Shown here: positions 10,501 to 21,758 of the stretch, in pieces | Layout: each line of letters starts with the position of its first letter | Position numbering within the stretch: position 1 is the first letter of the stretch | Assembly: GCA_013365325.1 (NCBI GenBank) | Contig: JABVXV010000052.1 | Location: 186,001-250,000, forward strand | DNA length: 64,000 nt | Direction of reading: 5' to 3' | DNA from: Dipetalonema caudispina | Taxonomy: Eukaryota > Nematoda > Chromadorea > Rhabditida > Onchocercidae | Notes under the pieces: model-generated | What the model saw: the letters and a program-made list of their open reading frames with translations, nothing else | The model's database searches: none | Told to the model about the DNA's origin: nothing | Made by a program: the position numbers and the translations under genes

Positions 10501-13500
10501 AGCAGTGCTAAAAACCAGAATTGCGAAGGTATAATCCTTTATACTTCTATATTCACTTTTCTGTATATTTTGTTAGTTTCCTTATAAATGAATAAATTAC
10601 GCTTAATTCTGGGAGTTAGAATGATAACATCGCAAGTTTAATTGACATCGTAAGTTAACCGCTTTCAGTAGTTTAATTAACATCGCACTACTTTCAGTGT
10701 TAAAAATCTGTATTTATATCCTGTACTTGCCGGCATTGCTGAATTCATTGGTTTAGCCTTTTTTTTTCTTTGTGAATATCATGAGTAGATTTATACTTTT
10801 TTCATAGTGGCTATAAAAGACAACTGAATGTACATACCATTTTGAAGTAAGAATTGAGACGAAGCATTTAAAAGTATGGTTTATTTCTAAAGAGTATATG
10901 ATACAAATAATCAAATGAATAACTTGTTTGTATTTTTTTTTTTCTAAATTTACATGAGTGCGAAGTTGGTGTTGACTATAGAGCTCTTTGGCCCAGAAGT
11001 GGTTTCGTTTGAACAGAGACATTGTGAAACTTCAAAAGATGAATGCAGCAGTTGAGAAATTGATCAGAAATCCACCTTTCAATGCTTTTGATTGAATACC
11101 AGATATTGGCATAAAGTAAATAGCTTTATAGCTTTGATCTTTTAGAATGATGCTGTGGAAAATACAGGAATAGCACACACATTATCGTTATTACCTGTAA
11201 ACGAATGCTCATCTTGTGCAGCGGCAGAAGGAGACTTGCAACATATGCGTGCAGTTGTGGCTTCGCTTCATGACAAACTTCACTCTCTTGAAATTGACCA
11301 TGCGAATGCAAAAAACAGCTATGATGAAGTGAATTTCTATAAAAAACAATTGATTTAATCCTATTTCCAAATAAGATTTAATTTTGCCTTAGAAAAAAAT
11401 GGGAGATTTTATATCCTAAAAAAGTAATTTCCAATGATACTAATATATTTCTGAACGACTTGGCTACTATATAAAATATATTGCAGAAAACAACTCAACT
11501 GCAACTAAAAATTATCGAAATGGAAATGGCGCAAGAAAATTCGGCTTCTGATTTACGCAATCAAATGCAACAAAAGAGTCAGACATTTTACAGTTTATCA
11601 CATGAAGTTTGGCTATATTTAAAAAGCTTTCTCTTTGTAACAATGTTGCCATATTTTTCTGATTTTCATTCTTCACATGTCAGTTTTTTCATTCACTTAG
11701 TCACTCAATTTTTTTCCATCATTTTGTGTTGTTTTGTTTCTGGGTTTTTTGATTCATTAGTCGTTATTTCTGTTCATGTTTTTAGTAGTCGAAATGGAAT
11801 CAGAGATGCAAAAGCAACGTATCCGGGCTCTGGATATTCTTGCAGAAAAAGAAAATGAGTTGGAAATAACAAAGTATTTCTCTTTCTCTTGTAGTTGCAT
11901 AGAGATCGATTTGATTTTGGGGAAGAACTTTTAAGCTTATCTTTTTGACTTGACATAATAGTTTAACTTTTAACATTTTTAGAGATACCGCGAATATTTT
12001 CACCATTGTTGCTTATTTTTTAGAATAACGGGATACAATGAATTACTGAAATTCCATGACTGCCTAACAGCGTTATTCGAAAAACAATTCATTTTTAAAT
12101 GAGTTTTTAGGCTTCAATATATTTTATAAAATTTGGTAATTAATTATGCATTCCCTTTTCTATCTAAGTTAATATAAAATTTTTCCATTCAAAAAGCTTA
12201 CTCAATTCGATGGGAGTTAATATTCATTCATGAATTCAAGAGCTATATTAGCATCGATAAGAAGTCAGCCAAATGTTGACCCAGTAGATCCTCCACAAGG
12301 TACCTCATTCCGATCCGTCAAATATCGAAAAAGTTGCTCACACGATTTATTTGAAAGTAATACGTCTATTGATGAGCGACGAAGTGGAGGTACCAAGTTT
12401 GATTTCAATGTTTTTTTTTTTTTTTTTTTTTTTATTAATATGCTGATCAGGACTGAATTATTATAACCTTTGCTTTCTGTTCGAGGAAGAATTATTTGGA
12501 TGAATTTTGAAAATACCTGTTTCCTTAATTTCCTTGCTTTATGAAGTCTTTCGTTTGATATAAGATCATTTAAAACATTGACAAGAAATTTTCTTTTTTA
12601 CCAGTATTTTTCATGCTATGTTTCTGTTTTATGACAGACTTCGTAAATGCTAATGATTAGTAGGCTTTTTTCGTTATTTAATTTACAGAAACTCGAAATG
12701 TAATTGATCATTCACCAAGTGATGTTGATTCATGCTCCAGTTTCGTGGATGAACACCATTTAGGTAAACCAGAAGTACACCATAGACATAATTATTAGTA
12801 ATGAGTTGTTCATTTCATAGCGTTAGCGTTTCAGCATTTTTTCTTTGCACAGATATTTTAACTCCAAAAATGATAAGATCAAACGTGCAGATGACTTAGT
12901 TTTCCATTATCTCATGTTTTTGTTTTCGATTTTTGGGGTGTAACTTTTTCATTCTTTTCAAATCATATATGATGTGGATTATTATTATTGGAATTAAATC
13001 TGTTTGAATCTTCCTCTAAGTTTTAGAACGTTCATCAACTTCACCGAATAGTACACAAGTTCAAGTCTCTATCCCTGGAACTACTACTGGTGTAGAAACT
13101 CGCAACATATTTTACGAACAGCAGCTTGTTAGGAAGGAAAAACAAATAGTCGAACTAAGGTTTTTACTTAATATCCGCAGTAAATGGATTTAATATTTCT
13201 TTTGAAGCAGCTGAAATTAGCTGTAGCTATCATTGTTTTCCCAAAATAATGCAACTTATATCATTTCATAATTCGGAAAAGTCTTCATTAGTTCATTTTC
13301 ACTTTATTTTGTAGTGTGTGAATACGAATAGGTAAAGCAGAGTGAAGTGAATCTGAACTTTAGAAATGCCATGCGTGTAGCAGAATTAAATGTTCGTGAT
13401 ATTCAACAGGCAGCTCTCACTAAAGATTTGCAACATTTCGAAATGGTGGAGAAATTGAAGGATGAGATTAGGTTATTGGAAGGTTGGTAATTTCTAGTAA

Positions 13501-13854
13501 AGTTCCATTTTCTATCTTTTTAACTGTGCTTCCACATTTCTGTTGTGAATTAAATTTGCACATCTGTCCCTATATCAGCTACATAACGATTTCGTTATCC
13601 ATTTCTTCTGCGATAAATGAAATTATACACTGAAATTTTGTATGAGTTGTTCTACTAATGACATGTCAAGTTTCATTCCAGGAAAACTGAAATTTTTAAG
13701 TGTCGATTCAAATATGGAGTATTTACGGAATATTTTCATCCAGTTGCTACACTGTGACAGTTCTTCGGGTCGTAAACATATCTTGAAAGCAATAGGTGCT
13801 GTGTTGAAATTAAGTGTGGCTGAAATGCGAGCTATTGAGAAACGTAGTCTGTAA
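7528..13854 (+). CDS. GRIP-domain coiled-coil golgin (GCC1/GCC88-like)
   Basis: Golgins of this class are recruited to the trans-Golgi by an ARL1-binding GRIP domain and tether endosome-derived vesicles. I trace about 19 exons: 7528-7630, 7822-7902, 7972-8063, 8213-8311, 8600-8686, 8825-8956, 9114-9293, 9401-9495, 9574-9691, 10116-10233, 10410-10528, 11146-11328, 11487-11577, 11786-11873, 12241-12389, 12689-12763, 13027-13159 (or 13148), 13332-13482, 13682-13854. Nearly all phases agree. The product is almost wholly heptad-rich coil, with an EGDREKELSDHGSVLAA block in exon 6 typical of GCC1 relatives. The last exon gives the GRIP domain: MEYLRNIFIQLL, then LKAIGAVLKLS. The key GRIP tyrosine (MEY) is present. 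Two joints are weak: the donor GTGAAT at 11329, and the joint into 13332, which is one base out of frame with the best donor. Confidence 0.85.
12411..12433. repeat. Poly-T run in a golgin intron
   Basis: About 23 T directly after the GTACCAAG donor region; it is intronic and creates a false extension of the exon frame. Confidence 0.9.
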
Positions 13855-15503
13855 TGGTGCCATTCCGGAATTGAGGATAGTGTAACCGACGCATTCATGT
13901 ATTGTAGAAATAAGAACGGAGAGAGGAACATAACAATCATTCTTGTGAATCTTGGTTATTGCATTCCGCTTCTTAGTAAGGTTTTAGTTTGTCATTTATG
14001 GAAAACACCAAAGGGCAGAAAACTTCATATGTTAGCTTATATTCCTTAACCGAAGATTGATAATTCCAGCCTGCTCCTGGGTTTTTCTCTCGAAAGCTAA
14101 AACTTTCCGTTGTATTCTTTTTACTTTTATGCTTGTTGCTGCCAGTATCCATCGGGTTGTTATGTTCCAGAAATTTGCGATACGACTTGATATTCAGTTT
14201 TAATTCTAAATAATTTTAGCAGAAAGAAAATCTTCGAGATTTATTGAATTTATAGTGATTTAAGCAGGTGATATGTTGTGGAAACTCTAAGTTTTGGATT
14301 TCCTAACTTTGCTTATATTTATGTTTTTAGTCTGTTTTGTGTTGATTTCGTTCTCATGTAGATTGAAAATTCTTGCATCTTGTATTCTTTCATTATAATT
14401 TTCTGGCATAAAGCATATTATCATCATTTTACTTCAGTACCTGGAGGAGGAAGAGATGTTATGGAATCAAGTAATTAAAAGACCTAATTAAGGCTCAAAT
14501 AATGAAATAATACAACTGACCAAAACAATTTAATATGCTTGGTAGGCTTTATAAAAGAGAAATATTTTTCCTAACAAACTAACACTATGCAAACCCTAAT
14601 GTATTGCTGAGCTCTGACTCTAAGCATTACACTACAACCATTAAACTTGAATTCACACAGTTGCACTCTCTTGTTTTGATTTTTTGATTATTAGCTAATT
14701 TTGAAATGATCTTTAGCTAAAGAGATCAAAAGGAAACCAGTAGTGTATCATTCCTTTCCTTCTGCTTGAAAATTTTATGAAAAAAGCACCGAATGGACCT
14801 TTTGGCCAATGTGCCTTGGCATAAATTGTAATGTTACTGTTTCTTCTAAAATGAATTTCAAATAACATCTGCGAAGAAAGTGAGATATTGCGGTTAGGTT
14901 GATTCTTAACCTATGTGACCTCTCACAGGATAGAATCTTAAAAACAGCTAACTTTCTTGTTATGGAGCAATAATTCTTTAACAGTCATAAAGTAAGATAG
15001 CTCATAAATGACGAGACAGTAACTTTATTCTAGGTGTTAGTAGTAATCCAATTTTTAGCGACCAAATTGTATAGTATCTTAGGAGTTCCTCTTTTAATAT
15101 TGCTTCCAGTCTTGAATGTGGTTAGATTAGAATGAAATCTTTTTGGAGGTAAAGAAATTATAAATCAGGTGTGGTTTATTGGTTTATTAGTACTTTCCCG
15201 GTAGTAACTTTTTATGGTTGCACTGAGGACAATTAGACAGTGTCGAAGTTTGACAAAATATGTCTTCTATTAGGAATTAGAAAACTCAATACTGCATATT
15301 GTATTAACCGTTAAGCTTGGCTGCACCAACTGAAACAGGGCCATATTCGTTGGCACTGCTAATTAAATGATCAATTCCGGAAAAAATGAATGAATAAATT
15401 CCCCTGTTCACCTCTCATCTTTCTTCGGAGATCCTTTACACCATGTCCGTTAAGTCGTTTTACGAACATCAGACATTTTACGGTTGGACAATGGAATGCC
15501 TGG
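13855..15503. other. 3' flank of the golgin gene, no features seen
   Basis: AT-rich sequence without splice-framed open reading on either strand. It presumably contains the golgin 3' UTR. Confidence 0.5.
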
Positions 15504-16492
15504 TCAGCAAGATTAATAGATATCAGTGCTAAATGTTGCAGATAAATGTGTGGTCATTTTAAATTTATTAATCATTAACTAATCAATAGATTACTAACTT
15601 CACTTAAACTAATTTATCATATCATAGTATAGGATTCCTGGCTTACCTGAATTGACAAGGTAAACGCCCTGACGTTGTTTACCTATCGTTGTTGTTACCA
15701 ACGATATTAAATATTGTTTGAAAATTCCATCATATTTCGGCCTTGCAGTTCACTGAATCGCAATGTGAAATGACTAATTAAGAGAGAAATAGTATTACTT
15801 CATGTGATACCGTACGCAATTTCGTGATAACAAGGTATCTCAAATATAAAGAAAGGTTCCATTGAATATGTATATCTCTTCTACCTGATGTAATGGTAAT
15901 ACATTCGGTTCACCGGAAATACTGGACAAAATATCAAAGTATTTATTGATCATCAACAGACATAATGCTTTTAACACCAACAGCCAATCAATACTTCATA
16001 AATTCACTGATGTAAAAACTTAATTTCATTATAGTTTCGTAAGATCTTTTAAGCATAATGGTAAACTTAAAGTGTTCGAGAATAGTAGGATAGATGTACT
16101 AATCAATAAACCGATAGAGATAAGAAATTTTCCCTTTTACAAATGGAAATGCGATAATCCGGAAAGTTACACGGATTAAAAGTTAATTTTACAATGTTCA
16201 CCAATCAATATTTGGCTAAAATTGACAAAGTTTGAAGTTGTACTAAGTCGAGCAAATAGAATTGAAAGGTACAGAATTTTCGTTATTTCATTGATCATCG
16301 GAAATCATTTCAAATGCTGAAAGTTCGAGAGGAGGTTGAAGGAGGGGTCATAAATTACGACAATAATGAGGAAAGGTCATTCCATTCTAAGTGTTTGCAA
16401 CAGGAGCAAAAAAAGAAATAAATATTCAATTTGTCTGCTTTATTTCATTACTCTTCAAGATATCATTACTAGCAGTATAACAAAGTGGTACT
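15504..16492. repeat. 989-bp direct repeat, copy 1
   Basis: This block recurs at 32571-33559, same orientation, at a constant offset of 17,067 bp. Comparing line by line I found no difference. It starts TCAGCAAGATTAATAG and ends AAAGTGGTACT. No terminal inverted repeats, no target-site duplication and no long open frame are visible. Sequence to the right of this copy (TATACTGCATTAATGTAAT) and of copy 2 (AATGTAAT) share a short AATGTAAT. Confidence 0.95.
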
Positions 16493-17418
16493 TATACTGC
16501 ATTAATGTAATGTATAAGTCATTGCGCTTTATACGAATCAAAGGGATAAATTGTGCTGATAAGATGAGTTTACCGAATAAGCATTCAGATGATTAATTTC
16601 ATAGATGCAAATAAAAGTATCAGAAAAACTGTCGGGTTTTCAATCACTGTATGATCATAATCTTTTCTGCTGCATTTATTCCATAAGGTATCGAAAAAAT
16701 TTGTAGTTCTCGATGTTCGTAGACTTGCGCATTTCCCAATAATGTATATTGATCAAATTCAGTTCGATCCATGCACAACATCAAAACCTTTGTGTCCAAT
16801 GTGTTGTCGGATTGTTTCATGAACTGAACTTACTTTTTTCTCGAAACGTCATCCAACTTCATTTTTCTTAGGAAACTAATGCTACCAGCTACAGCTACGT
16901 TTTGTCAGAATGAATAGTTGCCTATTGTTTTCAACATTTTTCAAAAAAGAAAATTCCTCAACAAGGTGGGCAATCATTTTTTCTATTTGTATATGTGAGC
17001 TTACGAAAACACGTTGAATAAAAAGAAAGTCTTTTTTAATAATACATTGATTGTATTCGTTCCATTTTATGAAATTTTTCTTAAACTTCTTTAATTTATA
17101 TTCATATCTACTGAAATTTTGTTGTTGATCGAAGTGCAAAAGTGCAACAATGTTAGCGACAATAACGAAAATGTAAGCAATGCGACAATTGTTGACATCA
17201 GAGCAAGCAAATATTTATGATTTGTGATGCTTTTACCTTTGAACAGAAGTATAGATAAATGCCTTTATATGCACTCTACTGCCAAATTTCTCTCAAAAAT
17301 AAAATGAAATTGAAATTATCTCAAGATGTGGCTCATTCGGTTGGAATCAATTCTCCTTCGTATTGATTTCTTGTATTTGTTGTATTCTTGAGGTTAAATC
17401 TGATTTATTCCGTTTTAG

Positions 17419-18149
17419 GCCATTAAACTTGGTACTGCTCTGTTCAGATCTTATTTTAAACATTCCTCAGAAATGCTAATCTTCATGGCAAAAGTAGAAA
17501 ATTATGCATCACATGCAGAAGTGTCGTGCTGTGTTACTACCTTTCCAAATATTTACAGCATCTCAGGTATGTTCGCTCTTTAAAAGATCAACAGACCTTT
17601 TTCTGTAGTCCATTTGTTTTGTGTAATAAAATCGATCGAGTTCGTGATGAAAAAGCTATTGACATCTTCAATTCCTTTAAAAAATTGTTTTTTTTTTTTT
17701 TTTTTTCATAACGACTGTGGATAGTGTGCGTAGTGGTTTAAAATTAAGTAAAAAGATTCAGTTTTTGCTAATTAAATTTGTATTTTGAAGTTTAGAATTA
17801 GTTATGGAGAGCGAAATTTCAAGTGAAAAATATGTAAAAGGCTTACTACTTTGATTAGCGATCACTTACTATTGCTGAAAATGTCTTCGAATATTTGAAA
17901 GAGAGCCTAATTCTGATTGCTTCGAATGATCCTGTCGATCATTTCATCATGATATTGCCAGCAACATGCTTCACAGGCCTGGGGAAGTATCCTTCACTAT
18001 TGAAGCTTTTTCGGAATATAGTAAAAAACATTCTAAGTAACAAATTAGTGAGCAATAAGACATTCCGAATTTCATTAATCCATTCTCTAAGGAGTTTAAG
18101 GTCATCAAAACCTAACTCATTACATGCAACACTTATTTCTCAACTTTGA
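17419..18149 (+). pseudogene. Possible exons or remnant of an unrecognised gene
   Basis: A frame opens after a TTTTAG acceptor at 17418 and runs 148 bases to CAG|GTATGT at 17566; it begins AIKLGTALFRSYFKHSSEML, which loosely recalls the start of a globin-like domain. A second frame follows a GATTAG near 17857 and runs to a stop at 18149, containing EYLKESLILIASNDPVDHF. No exon carrying a globin proximal histidine could be placed, the phases were not reconciled, and no start was found. It may be a decayed gene or chance open frames. Confidence 0.25.
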
Positions 18150-20556
18150 TAAATATATTCTTCGTTTTCGAAAGCACTGCTTAATTAAAACTTTTTCCTA
18201 TCGAATTGAAAGAAATCAGTGTTCGGTTTTGCAATAACATAGAGAGTCCGAAAGTTGTTATGGATATTCATCAGTGCGGCAGTGAAATAGAATCAGATTT
18301 ATGTTTTTTTTTTGAAACATTGAAAAAAGCATAAATCAAGAATAGTTTTCCGGATGGCTAATATGATAGGAAATCATCCGAGAGTGAAAGTCTTAGAAAT
18401 CTACGATCCAGTTGTGCTAACGAATGTGAGTTCCGTGCAAGTCTTTACCGTACAAAAAGTTATAAAAAATGGCTAATAAAAAGGAATAATTTAAAAAAAA
18501 AAAACAAAATCCGGACGGAAATAAATTTATTTCGAAGACGTTATCAGATCCTGACTTACGCATCCTAAAAATATCATTGATTTTACCGTATACAGATGAT
18601 AATTTGCAAGCAGTATTTCTAAAGTACCATGCTGCATAGCATCCAAAGATAAATTCTCAAAAATTTCTTGAAGATTTAATTTAATTTAAGTTCGTTGAGA
18701 AAAACCAAGTATGCTCGTCCGTACTGAATAGACACATATATGTGTTGCCTGGCTACAATCTGTCATAAAAATTAGGCCTCTTTTATTTGAATGAGTCATA
18801 TCTACATTATTAATAAGGAAAGGTTTCATTTTTTAAGGTATATATCCTAATAAAATAACTTTACCTTTGATCTACAAACCATGTAGTAGAAAGAAATTGT
18901 AACATATAGGAAACAAAGTGGAGGGATCTATTTGTTGACTTTGGGTGTCAATGGATAATTGTCGTATATTTCGTTCTTCTTAAAATGGCATCTCATTTGA
19001 TTTTTACTTGATCAGGCACGTTCGTATCAATTACTGATATTTGCTTCCACTGCGTTTATCCATCGTTTCTGGAAGATCGCACGATTTTGTTTCCTTCCTT
19101 CACTGGCTTGTTTTAGATTGATGTTGCGTATTAGATTTAGGTACATTACTCATTAAGGCTAAGGTAACATAACTATTATAAATCGTTCCTGTTTATCGCG
19201 TGGAATTCCTTCTCGAACAATAGTAAAAAGCTTAGCTAATCGCTGATCGTATCATCTTGATAGTTATCATATCAGCTGATTAGTCAATGTTCATTGTTGC
19301 CACTGATTTAATGTACTTATCAATTTCATCCTTAGTAAATGCTTGAAACGCGGTATTCAATTTAGTGCTGTCGGATATTTCTCCGTTGTAGGAAAAAATA
19401 AATCGAAGAACGAGATGGCATTCCCCTACTCAGTTATAAACCACGATATGGTTAACAATCATTTTGCTGACCAATTTCTTCACTTGTTGTCCATTAAGCC
19501 CTTCTGTGAAACAACTGATAACAATCTTCAAAAATAGTTTATAAATATATGAAAATAGGTGGGTGATAATGCTTCTCTAATTCAAATTCAAATTGAGGCA
19601 GATCTTTGATTTTTTGCTTAATTTCTTCAACTTGACTTGACCCATTCTTCGATGTCCTTTCTCAACTTTCACCTGACCAGTCTGTAGTGGACATTCTTAC
19701 TGTTTCCATGCAATTATTTCGTTAGTTCAGCGATCTTTAAATTCAAATTTTGCAATTGAGAACGTTTGACATTTTTTGCATCGAAAGAAAATTTTATTTG
19801 TCTGTCCCCAGTGGATGAACTTAATCGGTTGTTGTACCTTCCTTTCATTTACTTCCACGCAGATTCATTGCTTGCAACATTCTCGTTCTAAGTTTTGTAC
19901 TAGGCTTAATCCAGATTCATCAATCAAATTTCATCGATCTATAGTTTCTCTAAAGCTGATGTAATTTGTGTTTTGCTCGCTAATCATAAAATTTCTAATG
20001 TATTTTATTCCTGTTATTTCTCCTCCGAAATTTGCTTCCAAATCTTTTATCACAATTGAGTTGAACTTTTAGATTGTAGAATCTCACAGCTAATCATAGT
20101 AATGAGGTGTTTAGAATGAAAGAAAGAATAGATCATACATCTATTGATGTATTCATGTATCCATGATCTCTCTTCAGATTACGTCAGGTAGTTCTTGATT
20201 CCAGGATATCATGAGATATCCTATAAAGTTGTTGGCAAAGGTAATTTAATCTCACCGGAATTCGCCCCATTCCGGAGACTGCTTGGAAAAAAAGCAAGAT
20301 GAAACATCTAAACTATCCGCGTCCTACAAAGTAGTTCCAGTAGAACCGCTCTGTTTCATGCAAGCTTCCGCACCGTTCCAACGTGAACCGCCCACAACGT
20401 TACTCTATCTCTACGTGTACGTGCACATATTGACTCCAAGATCCCATGCACTGATTCTGAATTGTAAGAGTGCATAAGCAATTGATCTGCCGCAGCTAGG
20501 ATCTTCTGATTTATTAGCTGTTTCATACGTATTATGTACAATGGGAGGCAAAACTC
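18150..20556. other. Noncoding stretch with possible old coding debris
   Basis: I find no exon with matching splice sites. On the minus strand at about 19020-19130 and 19560-19700 there are stretches reading like decayed coil-rich coding DNA, interrupted by stops, too degraded to name. Confidence 0.35.
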
Positions 20557-20629
20557 CGACCCTGGCAGGACTCGAACCTGCAATCTTCGCCTCCGGAGGG
20601 CGACGCCTTATCCATTAGGCCACAGGGCC
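20557..20629 (-). tRNA. tRNA-Arg (anticodon CCG), no intron
   Basis: On the minus strand the sequence folds into a complete cloverleaf of 73 nt. The acceptor stem GGCCCTG pairs with CAGGGTC (one G-T pair), followed by a G discriminator. The D arm is GCCTAATGGATAAGGC. The anticodon stem TCGCC/GGCGA closes the loop CTCCGGA, which puts CCG at positions 34-36. The T arm is GCAGG-TTCGAGT-CCTGC. The A box (TGGCCTAATGG) and B box (GGTTCGAGTCC) are canonical. It reads CGG arginine codons. Confidence 0.97.
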
Positions 20630-21758
20630 CATTTTTGCTGACCTTTCAATTATTAGTAGAAATATTCTTTTCCTCTCAATTTCATCTTTATCTAATCAGT
20701 ATTGTCGGTATTCATTAAAGAGAAGGAATGGATATTCCGATGGAACAAGATTCTCACCAGTTTGACATATCTGTCATATCGAATCTTAACGGTACTGTAA
20801 AAAGAGAAATATGTCAAAATGATTTCAATCAAAATAGATCATTTCTTATTGAAAGATAGCGAAGAGCACTGAGCAATTTGAAGGAAATTTCGAAAATATT
20901 GGCCGATTATAAATTGCTGAGAACTGAGGAAATTACGTCTGTTATTTAATAGATTGAAATTTGAAATAGAATAGCTAATATTACCATAGTTCGCTATTTC
21001 ACCAACGAGTTGGTGAAACTCATTTTGATAGATGGACGTAATATCATATTTCCCTATCATTAAGTATTGGCACACTATAGAACAGAAAGTTTTGTCGGAA
21101 TGTGATTGGACTATCTGAAGTTAGATAAAATTAGAACTTACTGCTGATCGAATGCTATTGATCAGTAAATATGGCGTTAATCTACTTTTTATCACTATAC
21201 CGCCATTTTTAACCGCCATCTTCTATGAGCGGAGAATTTGCCCTAATCGGGAATTTTCGGATATGCTCATCAAAGGTTTCATAATCGTACTATCATAGTA
21301 ACATTGAAGATTATATTCTAGGCTTGTCGACTTATGAATTATGAATTTTTTTCTCGAATTATATAGTATAGGTATCTTTACTCAAGTTATTAACGCTACG
21401 ATTGTAGGAACTATTTGTTGTGGGTAGTAAATAGATATTACTCGGTACGTTAGTAAGTGATTCAATATGTTAGGTAAAAAGGAATAATGACTATCGTCAT
21501 ATTAGGATAATAAGGAAACTTTGTAGCTTTTTCCATCAAAGCTTTGATCCCTTAAGCTAATTGCAACGTAACTCATAACTGTTGTAAATCATTTATGTTT
21601 TGCATTTATTTGAGAATTGCTTCACTAATGATTAAAATAAAATGGTGATAATCATGCGAGTTCAATCATTACTGTAATTTTTCTATTTGTGAGTGCTCAA
21701 TTGTAATTAATTAGCGTTGTTTGGTGTAGTGAGTGAAAAAAAAAAAAAGACGGTTGCA
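20630..21758. other. Upstream flank of the 14-3-3 fusion gene
   Basis: No exon is evident. It should contain the promoter of the gene starting at 21759. A run of 14 A lies just before the start codon. Confidence 0.4.

Noticed and set aside
15504..16492. The 989-bp repeat considered as a DNA transposon or LTR
   Set aside because: No terminal inverted repeats, no LTR-like TG..CA ends, no target-site duplication and no transposase or polymerase frame.
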